In this document: piece after piece, positions 1 through 8,119 of the stretch
Layout of the letters: every line of letters begins with the position of its first letter
Position numbering within the stretch: position 1 is the first letter of the stretch
Origin: Ectocarpus siliculosus
Lineage: Eukaryota; Sar; Phaeophyceae; Ectocarpales; Ectocarpaceae
DNA length: 12,690 bases
Assembly (NCBI GenBank): GCA_000310025.1
Contig: FN648505.1
Location: 28,413-41,102, forward strand
Direction of reading: 5' to 3'
Made by a program: the position numbers and the translations under genes
Notes under the pieces: model-generated
What the model was told of the DNA's origin: nothing
Databases searched by the model: none
What the model saw: the letters and a program-made list of their open reading frames with translations, nothing else

Positions 1-510
1 TACACTCCTCTCCACCCGTCATCTCTGTGGTGTTGTGTTGTCACGACAAAAAAAAAAGTTGCACGTGCTCCCCACCAACACCCCCTACCTCAGCCTGCGA
101 TCGTTGATGTCTCGGCGGACGTCTCGTCTCCGCCGCCGGACGAATCTACAACGGGGAAAACACTCCGCGAACGATTGGTATGCTCACCTCCCCCCCCCCC
201 CTCTCCACCCCTCTCTCTTTAGCTCTCTCCATCCCTCACTCTCTCCGTCTCGGCATCCTCATGTCTCCTCCTCCTCCCTCTCCCGCCATCGGTTCCTGTG
301 CACCGTGGACGATTACACAACGGCGGCACGGGTGAAGAGCACACAGAAAAATGGTCAGGTGAAAGCTGCAGGGTCAAAGCGTACATGTATACACCTACAA
401 CGGTTTCGGTGATCGACGCATTACATGCTCCCACACGTAGCAATCCCAATCTATCCTCCTAAAAACACCAACAACCTGTGCCTCTCGTACCATGTTGCCC
501 ATCAGATCAG
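1..510. other. Flank downstream of the transposase; no gene seen
   Basis: The region is pyrimidine-rich on the plus strand, with an A10 run near 48-57, a C12 run at 190-201 and CT-rich sequence to about 290. It would contain the transposase 3' untranslated region and possibly the element end. I saw no AATAAA on the minus strand and no inverted repeat matching the other side. The short open frames here are composition artefacts. Confidence 0.5.
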
Positions 511-783
511 TCACGGTGAAGAGGCAGGGGTCGGGCCGTGGAAGTATTTGTTGAAGAGTAAATGGTCGTTGCCGGCTCCAGGCTCGAAAACGTGGCGCCA
601 CACGTTCCCTTTCCCGCTCTCTGAAACCGCCCCACACCCGCCCTCGGGGCACTGATGATACATGTGCACAACGCGCCGGATGGCGTCCGCTGGAAAAAAC
701 GACAACCGCTTGCGCAGTCTCATCACAGCATGCCCAGTCACGGCGTCCGACTTTTCGCTGCTTCCGACACCAGCGGTGACTTA
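511..783 (-). pseudogene. 3' continuation of the transposase frame beyond the in-frame TAA
   Basis: After the TAA (783-781) the same frame stays open for 89 codons to TGA (513-511). It encodes VTAGVG, then MRLRKRLSFFPADAIRRVV, HMYHQCPEGGC and LLFNKYFHGPTPASS. The segment keeps a Cys/His pair (HQC, GGC) and ordinary coding composition, so it was translated until recently or still is. Two readings are open. The TAA may be a nonsense change of a Tyr codon (WVAVAE-Y-VTAG reads smoothly). Alternatively, a 66-bp intron (784-719, donor GTAAGT, acceptor GATGAG) removes it in frame. The 66-bp intron would be far shorter than the others in this gene. Confidence 0.6.
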
Positions 784-3700
784 CTCGGCGACCGCCACCC
801 ATCTGGTCAGCAATCCTTCCTCGCCATCTTGGAGAGAGTTTCCCCTGTGCTGGAAGAAGAATGCAACCTTGCCCAGCGTGCATGTCCCAGCAGGGCCAGG
901 CTTCTTGGCGTCCAGGGCCGCCCGATCGGAGTAGATCTCGACATCCGTTCCAAACGGCGGGGGGGCCAAAATCCACCGGATGTTGGGTTTGTCGTGCGCG
1001 TCTTCCATCGGCGCCCCTCTGATGGTGCCTGTGCCGCCAGAAACCCTCTCAGGGGCGCCGATCCACGTGTTGCTGCAGTCAACCTCCATGTTGACGAGAT
1101 GCAGGTGTCGTTTGCGCCAACAACGAGGACAGCGGCCGTTGCCGCACATGTTGGGGTTGCTCGTCTCCCTGCCGCACGAGAACCATGCCTTGTAGAGGTC
1201 GAGGAGATCCAGCCCGCCCGGTCCCGTTCGCCGGAGGAGGGCTCCAATCGTCTCCTGCCACCCCTGTGCGCTCGGGGCCGCAGCCTGCCGCCCGAGACGG
1301 ACGTTCCACTCAACGATTCCCCGGGGTCTCCCGGTGCCGTGCCGGCGGGCCCCGATCTCCCACTCGGAGATGGTCCGGAGAAGCTCACGACAGGCCGGAC
1401 TAGCCTGCACGGTCTTCTTCACCCACCCCCGCTTGGTCTTGTCGTAGCCCCAAGCCGTCCACCTCACTCCTTCCGCCATGGCCTCGGCAGCCATGGCATC
1501 ATTCTCGCGGCGAACGATGTGTTCCTCGTTGTCTCGGCCACTCGCCGTCTTCGCGCAGCTCTTGAACGACTTGTGCCTGGACTCGCCCGCGTGGCAGTCC
1601 GAGAGCTCTCCTGCACAAGACAGGGGGTGTCATGACCGTCGCGCCGAGGGAAAGGGGTGTGCATGTTTTCGTAACCGGTCATTTTCCTCTCCAAGGCCGG
1701 GGCGAAGCACGTTGGGTTCTCACCAAGAGCGACGCGCCGTGAAGTATGCCGCGATTGGCGTGTAGGGGGGGTACCCGTGCGCTGCTCTTCCCGGCATCCT
1801 GTTATTTACTTGCTTGCACACGGATGACAACCGCGAATGGCTTTGATGATATTTTGTGGTGCTCTCACTTTCACAGACAGGTAGCAGACACTCCTAGCGT
1901 ACCTGGCCAATTCGGCACACCGTGGTGCGATCATCCCCTTTGCGCGGAGTGAGCGTTCTCGACCACGCACAACATCATCTGCCAGACCACAATAACACGT
2001 CACTTGTTGTATGTCCTCCACGAGACGGGAAAACAAAAAAGGCGGGAGGGGGTGCTACAGCCACGCGGCCTACAAAAAAAATGGCTTACCGTAGTCGGTT
2101 GCGTTCTTGGCGAAGTGGAGTCCCTGGTGATTGCTGCACAGCCGCCCACCGTGCTTGTCCCCTAGCATGCTCATGAGGGACACCTGGTAGGGAAAAAGCG
2201 CGTGTTATCGAACGTGGTGGTGGTCACTTTTAGCTATTAGTGGAGGAGCGCAACAACAACAACGAAGGTCACGCGGGTGATAAACCATTTTTCCCACCAA
2301 GTGAGCCAAGGGCGGGTACCTTCTCTCGCTGTAACCTATCGATGGATGCCACGGTCTCGTCGTTGAAGGAGCTCGAGCGCAACAAGTGCGTCGCCTTGGA
2401 GGAGGCGAGCAGTAGGGCCCGTAGTTTCTCCATCACCTCGGTGTCTGTTACCACGGTGTCTGTTGTCGCCCCCAGCTCCGCCCGGATGTCGTTGCGGAAT
2501 GGCGCGGTCGTGAGGCGTTTCTGCGAGCGACACGAAGGTGGAGCAAAAAGCAGCAAAAGGTTTATTGGTGTTGTTGTATTTCGTTGTATGTTCGCATGCA
2601 CATGGTGACACCCCTCAGCACTAGACCCAAAGCAGCATCAAGAGCTCTAGACTATAGTATTATCACCTGTCGGGCAATCTTACCATCGACGCCACGCTCC
2701 TCAAGACCGGGCGGAAGACGAGGAGGGCTACACTCGACAGTCTCCAGACATCCATCCCAGACAGAGCGGAGAACCCGCCATCGCTCACGAAGTCCCTGAG
2801 CGGTGGTGTGCCGGCGACTCGCAGAGAAGGATCTTTCGCTAGACACGAGAGGAGGGGCACGCCCTTCGCTTTCGAGAGACCGCCCAAGAGGCGCTTAAAG
2901 ATTTTCAGAAGGGAATTCTGGGCGTCCTGGTGAAACACGTCTATCCCGAACGTCCGCACCATGTTCAAGTGCACGTGCTTTCGGAAAGGGTTCTCTACCT
3001 CTTGCGGGGTCACACCGTGTTTAGACGAAAGCGCCTGCCGTTGTGTCCCGGTGGTGGCCGTGCTGATCACCTTAAGGGCGTACTCGGTCTGATCATCGGT
3101 GCGGCGGTTGCGCACGATGTCGTAGTTTCCATCGGCTAGGTCCTCTTGGCCGATGGGGCACACGTGACATGGCATCAGCGTTTTGTTGGTTACCCGCTTC
3201 ATGCCCAACAGTAATTGGCGTTCTGGTGAATCCGCGTCGCACAACAACAAACCAAGCCGGAAAAACACCTGGTCGCCGGGGTGGGGGGGAGGACAGTGGG
3301 TGGGAATGTGACGGGAGGAGTCAGCGAATAACCCGCGTATGCATATGCAATTGAATTGTAGGGCGTTACGTCGCATACAGGTGGCTCACCAGATGCTGGA
3401 CGAAAACAACAACTAATCTTGATCGAGGCCAGAGAAATGGAAGATAAAAAGAGATAGATCGAAAGAAAAACACATGAGAGAGAGAGAGAGATGGTTGTTG
3501 CCGTCTTCACACACACAAACAAAAACGTCCTGTGGTCTCTGCTTTTACTTTCTAGAAAACAACGAACGGACAAAAACAAACACACAAGAAGGAACCGGAG
3601 AAACACATCCTCCAAGCACAGTGTATCTAGCGGACCCGAGCAAGCAAAAAAAAAAGAGAGAAGGGAGAGTGGGCCCATTGCCCGTGCTTGCCGGACACGC

Positions 3701-6700
3701 GATGCCAAAAATGAGACAAAAGGATCCCAGATGAAGCATGTATCAATGACAAGAGTCGGAGGGTCCTGTCGTTGTTCTCTATCAAACGTACCCCACCGTC
3801 ACGTGTGGGGCAACGAGAGGGAGCTCCTAGGGGGGAGTGGGTAGCAATAAGACGTTCTTCTTGCCACCTCCATCATCAGTCTGGCACATGTCTCGCTACC
3901 GCGGTTCTGCCACCTCCGTCCTGCCACTCCTCGTGCGACGCTGAGGAGGACAAAACACTCATTTCCTCGCCAGGCGACAGCAACAAAATAAGGTCGCTTG
4001 ACAGCTACAGCTCACCTCTTCGACCTTGTCCGCAATCGCGAGCCTTGCCCGGCACCCCTTCTGCAGAACGCTGATAACCTCCAAAATGAAGCCCAGATCG
4101 TCCTGCCACCTCACCCTAGGCGCCGAAAGCCCGACTAACGGCCATGCCCCAGGCTGACGACGAAAAGCTTGAGAGGTCGACGCGAAAGGGCTGAGCAGCG
4201 TAGCTTTGATGGGGTAGGATACCCCTCCCTGCGAATCGGCCGAGACAAGAAAAAACGTACTCGGAGTATATAAAAACATGTCGGGACGCACGTCGTGTGG
4301 GTTCCACAAAACAGCAAAGCGGGGGGACACCCCACCCCTCCAGAGAGGCACGCCAAAATATAATGTACAAGGTCTCCGTTCGGGACATGGGTGACGCAGG
4401 AACACACGCGCAATTGCCCGAAGAGGGGCGGCGTGTCTTATTGTCGAAGGGCAGTTTTATAACGCTCATATTCAGTACAAAACATCGCGCACGTACAGTT
4501 TTTCCACGTTGGAGCCAGCTCGAGCTGACTACAACTTGCCAGCGAAAATTCAGACCTCTTTTATGATTGGTCTTGGGATAAATGGTGGGAGGTTTCCAAT
4601 GAGAACTGAATCTGAATCCGAAACAAACGTCACAAACAAAATACTGTTCATCGCTGCCACGTGTAAATGACCAAACAAACGTAGGTGGGTACTGTTTGGA
4701 CATTGCGACAACACGAACAGTCACAGCGATGTGGAATCAGCGAATGCATGAATGAATGTGGAGGTAAATATTTCAAACTGTCGTTGTGGATGGGTGTCAG
4801 AATTGGTTCGCCAGGCTTTGTCTGCGTCGAACCCGCCCCCGGGGTATAGAGCCAGTTTTCACAGCTTTGACCGTCAATCACACGCGATACGGAGGCCTAC
4901 GGAGGTCGGGGCACGAGCGATATTGTACCGACGAGGCTCCTGCTTGCCCCTGAGAAGAAATCGCGAGAAAAGACTCGCTGCCGCGAGAGAAAGAAGTACA
5001 GAAGCATGAAACATGACAAAACCCTAGAAGTACAAAATTGAGTGACACGAGGAAAAAACAATAAACGAGATGCACACCTGGTTGCGAAAGTCGAAGGCGT
5101 CCGTGAACAGATGGGCCGGCGTCAAGAACACTCTGCGCTCCTTGTCATTGTTCCAATGGCTTCCGTTCTGTCGTCGATCGTAAAAGAGGCGCTCTGCCCC
5201 CTCTGGTCTCCAGGGAAGATGCTTGACTGCAGGGTCTGGTGAAGGCAGGGGTGTGTGCCGCCCACTCCGAAGCCTCTTGACAAAACCAACCCCCCTGAAA
5301 CTTGGCAACGCGCTGCCGTCCTCGCCCGTGTGTACGTCGTCGGAACCCACGACCTCACACCTCCCCACCAACTTCGAGGTGTCCAGATCCACTCCGTCAT
5401 TCGTGACCTCCCACACGCCGGTCTTGGTACCGGGGGCATCCTCCTCTACCTTCATCTCCGCGGAGAGAGCATTGTTCAGCAAACAGCGCTGAACGCGTGC
5501 TACGATGCGGTCGTTGCCACCACCACCGGCGATGTCGCAATCCTTGCTCCAGACCAACGACTCGAGCCGGCAGGGCAGTGCACCGGCCCCTTCCACCTGT
5601 CCCGGCAGGTCAACCACCATAACAGTGTCACCCACCACCACACGGTCTTCCTTGTCGCCCTGCCCTACCATGATCGAGTCGATTCCAAAGATGGACGAAC
5701 TAGCGGCAATATCGCCGTACATTGCACCCTGTCGAACCCCATCTGTTCTGCGCGTAGGAATCGGCATGACATGGGCGTCGGGCACCCTTCCGTTGACCCT
5801 GTCTGACTCCGATAACGTATGCCTAGACGTGTTGGCCAACAGCTTTTCGACGAACCCGGGGGAGTCGAGCATCCGCTGGATCATAACACCGGCAGGGATC
5901 GACACTGCCAGCCTGGTGGGACCGTCGCTCGCGTCCTCGACCCCCGAAGTTGCAGCCCCGCCGCTGCCTTTCTCCCGGAAGTCCTGCCCGTAGACAGGAA
6001 ACAGGGGAGAGCGAGCCCGCATATCCCTGTGAAAGTGGTCCGCGCTATCGGGAACATCGACGGCGTTGATCCCATTGCCGTCCTTGTCGGTCTGCCGCAG
6101 GCAATGGAAGAGCAGGCCAAGCTGGGACCGCGACGGCGAGGCAATCCTGGTGAAAGCCGCAAGCAAGGCCTGGGTAAAGCTTTCGTATGGTTCATACTCT
6201 CCTCGCTCCAAGGCCCGTAAGGAGTATCTCAGGGAATCAGGCCCGCCGTCCACCAGGCGGCGCTTGCCCATGCTGTGGAGGGATTCGTGCGACTTGTCAA
6301 GCCACACCGGTTCCTTCTCGTCATCCTCCATAGATTTCGATTCCCGGGTGCACCCCCCGCCACCACCGTCGCCAAGCTCGCCACCGCCGGGCTGTTCGTC
6401 CATGCTACCAGGCTGTTCGCCGTCACCGTCGTTGCTGTCCCCGTCTGGCGGACCCTCGAAAAATGGGCCTTCGCCTTCGTCGTCATCCGACCCCTCCCAA
6501 CCACCGCCACCGCCGTCGCCAAAATCGCCACCGCCGGACTGTTCGCCGTCACCGCCGTTGCTGTCCCCGTCTTGCGGACCCTCGAAAAACGGACCTTCGC
6601 CTTCATCGTCATCCGACCCCTCCCAACCACCGCCACCGCCGTCGCCAAAATCGCCACCGCCGTCGCCAAAATCGCCACCGCCGGACTGTTCGCCGTCTCC

Positions 6701-7324
6701 ACCCCCCCCGGCTCCACAGGTTATGAGTTCGTCGCTACTGCTAATGTCTTCCTCTTCCTCTCCCTCTCCCTCTCCCTCTCCCTCTCCCTCTCCCTCTCCC
6801 TCTTCGTCTCCCTCTCCCTCTTTCTCCCCCTTTCCTTCTTCCTCTTTTGCTCCCTTTCCCTCTTTCTCCCCCTCTCCTTCTTCCTCTCCCTCTTCGTCTT
6901 CCTCCTCATCGCTGTCGTTGCTATCAGTGTTCATGCTTCGGCGAATGATTCCGCCGCCGCTGCTACTGCTGCTGCTGATGCTGCTGATGCTGCTGAACCT
7001 GCCGATGCTGCGTGATCGACGGCGGCCTGGCGCACGATTGTTACGCACAATTGCAGGACCAGCATCGGCAGCAGAAGAACAAGAAGAACACCACGACCAG
7101 CCGCCGCCGTCGCCGTCGCCGCCGCCGCCGCCTTGGGTCTGTTGCGGCGGAACAACGGGATGACGAGGAGCAGGAGCAATCTTTCTCGCTCGTTTCCTTG
7201 TACTGATGTTTGGGTCGCACTCATGCTGGTTGTATGCCTGCCTGTTTTCGTACACGAAGCGGCAACGAAGGCATGTAAAGCCACGAACATACGAATGGGC
7301 AGGGCTAGGGTGTTTGCTGCTCAT
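511..7324 (-). CDS. Six- or seven-exon DDE transposase, Tnp2/Plavaka-like, with a disrupted 3' end
   Basis: The model joins complement(7324-5078, 4228-4016, 3268-2684, 2520-2320, 2183-2090, 1610-...). Every junction is GT-AG and the phases agree: four phase-0 junctions, then a phase-1 junction where g+ga makes Gly1114. The product is 1389 residues to the TAA at 783-781, about 1479 if that stop is read as sense, or 1457 with a 66-bp intron at 784-719. Visible domains are a C2HC finger (C18, C21, H34, C36), a basic TRKRARK patch (42-48), an acidic repeat region (about 139-390), and a transposase core. The core has TDAFDF with D742, PCHVCP (853-858), VFHQDA with D935, and GESRHKSFK with E1123. 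This order and spacing (LLxDxPERQxLLG before the CxxC, ExxHKxxK near the end) is what Tnp2 (PF02992) and Plavaka transposases show. The triad assignment is inference. A start at 7528 is less likely because it would translate the 20-G run as polyproline. No poly(A) signal was seen below 511. Confidence 0.8.
784..1610 (-). CDS. Transposase exon 6: Glu motif and C-terminal domain
   Basis: The exon starts after GTGCAG with phase 1 and encodes residue 1114 onward. GESRHKSFKSCAKTASGR (1122-1139) is the E-x2-H-K-x2-K-x2-A-x2-(T/S)-x-R signature around the third catalytic residue. The frame then runs through VRWTAWGYDKTKRGWVKKT, a Cys-rich spot (MCGNGRCPRCWRKRH) and VEIYSDRAALDA to FFFQHRGN and RWVAVAE. 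The last part resembles the C-terminal W-x-(A/V)-V-x-E-Y-V module that follows the core in related elements. The exon is bounded by base 784/785, where a GTAAGT begins, or by TAA 783-781 if unspliced. Confidence 0.75.
1611..2089 (-). other. Intron 5 of the transposase
   Basis: The intron is 479 bp, from GTAAGCC to CCCCTGTCTTGTGCAG. Two internal segments could mimic exons: one around 1911-1980 starting DDVVRGRE, and one around 1721-1791 starting MPGRAAHG. Both would leave two bases over and cannot enter the exon at 1610 in frame. Direct joining gives ATDYG-ELSDCHAGES, the expected motif, so they are treated as intronic. Confidence 0.65.
2090..2183 (-). CDS. Transposase exon 5
   Basis: This exon of 94 bp gives residues 1083-1113 plus one base. 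It reads from VSLMSMLGDK to LHFAKNATDY and ends TACG|GTAAGCC. The stretch N-x-QGLHFAKNATDYG resembles the L-H-x3-H-x-(A/P)-x5-(Y/W)-G segment that directly precedes the Glu motif in Plavaka-like transposases. The single leftover base (g) fits the two leading bases (ga) of the exon at 1610, which excludes the two exon-like segments lying inside the intron. Confidence 0.75.
2184..2319 (-). other. Intron 4 of the transposase
   Basis: The intron is 136 bp, with donor GTACCC and acceptor CTTTTTCCCTACCAG. Phase is 0. Confidence 0.7.
2320..2520 (-). CDS. Transposase exon 4
   Basis: The exon has 67 codons (residues 1016-1082), acceptor GCTCGCAG|AAA and donor GAGAAG|GTACCC. It is mostly helical, with EVMEKLRALLLASSKATHLL in the middle. 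In relatives this zone is a variable helical spacer between the second Asp and the Glu. No independent motif is visible. Its place is fixed by phase and by strand continuity with exons 3 and 5. Confidence 0.7.
2521..2683 (-). other. Intron 3 of the transposase
   Basis: The intron is 163 bp, from GTAAGA (after codon ATG) to GTCGCTCGCAG. Phase 0 on both sides keeps the frame from VASM into KRLTTAPF. Confidence 0.7.
2684..3268 (-). CDS. Transposase exon 3: CxxC knuckle and second catalytic Asp
   Basis: The exon has 195 codons (residues 821-1015), phase 0 at both ends, and ends TCGATG|GTAAGA. It opens VFFRLGLLLCDADSPERQLL, the family's L-x2-D-x-PER strand. It continues through MPCHVCPIG, a two-Cys knuckle that family members use to present the cleft, then RTDDQTEYAL. 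It then reaches HVHLNMVRTFGIDVFHQDA. In Tnp2/Plavaka proteins the Asp of the F-H-x-D or P-D-x-L-H motif is the second catalytic residue, so D935 is the best guess and D930 the alternative. A hydrophobic helix (WRLSSVALLVFRPVL) precedes the donor, as expected. Confidence 0.8.
3269..4015 (-). other. Intron 2 of the transposase
   Basis: The intron is 747 bp, with donor GTGAGC and an acceptor CCCCCCACCCCGGCGACCAG at 3269. It is rich in T and C on the coding strand and includes a (CT)n run opposite the (GA)n at 3475-3490. An open frame at 3708-3199 on the minus strand is a run of Leu, Ser and Phe from this pyrimidine bias and is not called as a gene. Nothing else was seen. Confidence 0.65.
3475..3490. 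repeat. (GA)n microsatellite inside intron 2
   Basis: About eight GA units are visible on the plus strand. On the transposase strand this is a CT tract and part of the intron's pyrimidine bias. Confidence 0.85.
4016..4228 (-). CDS. Transposase exon 2
   Basis: The exon has 71 codons, phase 0 at both ends, acceptor TTCGCAG|GGAGGG and donor GAAGAG|GTGAGC. It encodes residues 750-820, starting GGVSYPIKATLLSPF and ending LAIADKVEE. The GGV-Y-(I/L) opening and the helix DDLGFILEVISVLQKG match the part of Tnp2/Plavaka transposases that follows the first Asp. There, a Val-Gly-Gly-Val-Tyr-type strand is followed by a D-(I/L)-x3-L-x2-(L/I)-x2-L-x2-G helix. Joining directly to exon 3 gives an uninterrupted domain. 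Confidence 0.75.
4229..5077 (-). other. Intron 1 of the transposase, with a possible cassette exon
   Basis: The intron is 849 bp, from donor GTGTGC to acceptor GATTCGCAG, which is preceded by a GTTTTTTCTTGTCTCGG pyrimidine tract. Inside it, 4949-4884 is a 66-bp segment with its own strong acceptor (ATTTCTTCTCAG|GGG), an open phase-0 frame of 22 codons and a weak donor (CGC|GTGTGA). The main model skips it because Tnp2-like proteins have only a few residues between the first Asp motif and the following GGV-Y motif. Nothing else was seen in this intron. A TATATAAAAA string at 4266 on the plus strand has no gene behind it. Confidence 0.6.
5078..7324 (-). CDS. Transposase exon 1: zinc finger, acidic repeats, start of the catalytic core
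   Basis: The exon has 749 codons and ends at CCAG|GTGTGC, phase 0. Residues 16-38 form a C-x2-C-x12-H-x-C finger, a DNA-binding type common at the N-terminus of such transposases. Residues 65-75 are Gly/Asp-rich, 97-106 are Arg/Ser-rich and 111-122 are mostly Ser. Residues 139-200 are almost all Glu, Gly and Lys, coded by a GAGGGA-type hexamer repeat, followed by a 42-residue tandem repeat. From about residue 400 the sequence becomes ordinary globular protein, rich in Asp and Arg. It ends with TDAFDFRNQ, whose first Asp is the best candidate for catalytic residue one. The exon lies 261 bp from the divergent start at 7586. Bases 7325-7528 stay open upstream but look like leader. Confidence 0.8.
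6413..6700 (-). repeat. 126-bp coding minisatellite in the transposase
   Basis: A unit of 126 bp (42 codons) starts at 6413 and again at 6539, nearly identical, with a third partial start at 6686. The protein unit contains GDGEQSGGGDFGDGG, then WEGSDDDEGEGPFFEGP. The second copy has an internal 21-bp duplication (7 residues, GGGDFGD). All changes are multiples of three, so the frame is kept. Confidence 0.85.
6750..6910 (-). repeat. GAGGGA-type hexamer microsatellite coding Glu-Gly
   Basis: The plus strand shows a near-perfect CTCTCC array, purest at about 6757-6803, then degenerate CTT/CTC units to about 6910. On the coding strand it gives an alternating Glu-Gly run, then Glu/Lys/Gly mixtures. 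The frame is intact. Confidence 0.85.
6961..7003 (-). repeat. CAG/CTG-type trinucleotide repeat coding a Ser run
   Basis: The plus strand reads mostly CTG with CTA and ATG interruptions. On the coding strand it gives Ser and Ile-Ser units around residues 111-122 of the transposase. Confidence 0.75.
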
Positions 7325-7585
7325 CGAAGCACACGTGTGGAAGCTGCGAGCGTGTGTTTGTGCATGTGTGTGTGCGGAGGAATCGCGCGGGCGCACGCAG
7401 ATTGGAGTGCGGAGAGGTCCCCCTGAAGGTGCATAGTTCCACAGAGGGGGGGGGGGGGGGGGGGGCTCTCGAAAAAAAAATGATTGGAGCTGAGACGTGG
7501 ACACGCACGACAGAGCTGTGTGTGTCACTCCCTTCCCGTGCTCCCGTCCCCCTTACGTTCAAAGAGCATATACACCATCAGCGCT
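7325..7585. promoter_or_regulatory. 261-bp divergent intergenic region, possible bidirectional promoter
   Basis: Two start codons point away from each other (minus strand 7324, plus strand 7586) with only 261 bp between, so both promoters or leaders must fit here or overlap. The stretch contains a GT-rich run near 7350-7375, a 20-G run (7446-7465), an A9 run (7472-7480) and a GTGTGTGT run near 7519. I saw no clear TATA box next to either start. The promoter role follows only from gene order. Confidence 0.45.
7446..7465. repeat. Uninterrupted 20-G homopolymer
   Basis: Twenty consecutive G on the plus strand lie between two divergent genes. The run is long enough to form G-quadruplex-like structure. 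Its length is also prone to sequencing error, so the exact count is uncertain. Confidence 0.9.
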
Positions 7586-7735
7586 ATGAGCAGCACGGGC
7601 ACTACTGCTCACCCCCAGCATGCTGCAGGAGCACAGTCGCAGCCTCAAGTGCAGAAGAAGGAGGAAACGATGCGGAAGCACGTGGCGAAGATCAGGACCA
7701 AAGTGCGAAGGTTGCGTGACAACCTCGCGGATGAG
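7586..7735 (+). CDS. First coding exon of a plus-strand gene, basic helical N-terminus
   Basis: The exon has 50 codons from ATG to GATGAG|GTGAGG, a strong donor, phase 0. The protein starts MSSTGTTAHPQHAAGAQS, low in order and rich in Gln, Ala and Ser. It then becomes a charged helix (KKEETMRKHVAKIRTKVRRL) that could form a coiled coil. Two more Met codons lie downstream, so the start is a choice: 7586 is the first ATG that keeps the Ser/Gln leader. Joining to 9702 is in frame. The gene is not recognised. It could be a host gene beside the transposon or an accessory gene of the element, since CACTA elements sometimes carry a second gene. Confidence 0.6.
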
Positions 7736-7811
7736 GTGAGGAGGCCACACCCACCCGATGTCCCTTTGGATTTGCACCAAAAAAAAAACAGCCACGACCT
7801 CTATACTCTAT

Positions 7812-7821
7812 ACTCTCTCTC

Positions 7822-7857
<36 letters not shown>
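7812..7857. repeat. (CT)n microsatellite
   Basis: About 46 bases of CT dinucleotides with one CCC interruption lie just inside the first intron of the plus-strand gene. Confidence 0.9.
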
Positions 7858-8078
7858 GCTGGCTCGCTCTCCCATTCGTTGCCAGGGATCTCTCCGATGA
7901 TGTCAGTACTGCTGTATGCTATGACCCAACTTTATTTTCCTTAACCCTTCGTGACTGGGTTGATTTGAATTTTTCTGTTTTTCCTCCCACAACTGGCTCT
8001 CAGCTGTCAAAGATCTTCGAAGCATGCGTGCACTGTACACCCATAAGTCACGGCTGCAAGGATAGTGCAGCAGTGGGT

Positions 8079-8108
8079 CCCTGTGAGCCCCCACATGGGC
8101 TCACAGGG
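8079..8108. repeat. Perfect 12-bp-arm hairpin
   Basis: The arms are CCCTGTGAGCCC and GGGCTCACAGGG, with a 6-base loop CCACAT. It could act as an RNA stem in the intron, or be the remnant of an inverted-repeat element end. Confidence 0.85.
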
Positions 8109-8119
8109 ATGGGGACGCG

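Larger units (their letters stand above)
511..7324 (-). mobile_element. CACTA-superfamily (Tnp2/Plavaka-like) DNA transposon, coding part; ends not found
   Basis: This span is the coding body of a cut-and-paste DNA transposon, judged from the transposase described in the next entry. CACTA-type elements normally carry short terminal inverted repeats beginning CACTA or CACTG, subterminal repeats and a short target-site duplication. I looked for such ends left of 511 and between 7324 and 7586 and saw no convincing pair, so the true element may be larger on either side. The left end may lie in 1-510 or outside the window. The divergent gene starting at 7586 may or may not belong to the element. 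Calling this a transposon rests on the protein, not on the ends. Confidence 0.7.

Noticed and set aside
690-784. 95-bp intron from GTAAGT to TTTTTTCCAG
   Set aside because: The splice sites are good, but the join shifts the frame away from the coding-like HMYHQCPEGGC segment into a low-complexity frame. Kept only as a possible mis-splicing product.
655-1635. 326-codon plus-strand frame
   Set aside because: It overlaps the transposase C-terminal exon, which has motif support (GESRHK, CPRC) and a matching splice acceptor. The plus frame is low-complexity Pro/Arg/Leu.
1721-1985. Two exon-like segments inside intron 5 (DDVVRGRE... and MPGRAAHG...)
   Set aside because: Either would leave two extra bases before the exon at 1610, which also needs one base. 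Direct joining of 2090 to 1610 is in frame and restores the Glu motif.
3199-3708. 169-codon minus-strand frame, Leu/Phe/Ser-rich
   Set aside because: It lies in intron 2, where a pyrimidine bias makes hydrophobic codons. It includes the (CT)n run and the start of exon 3 in another frame.
4262-4280. TATATAAAAA on the plus strand
   Set aside because: No plus-strand gene follows and it lies inside an intron of the minus-strand gene.
6066-7163. 365-codon plus-strand frame rich in Pro and Ser
   Set aside because: It is antisense to the acidic repeat region of the transposase. Its Pro/Ser runs are the reverse strand of Gly/Glu repeats, and the minus-strand frame has the zinc finger, the catalytic core and good splice sites.
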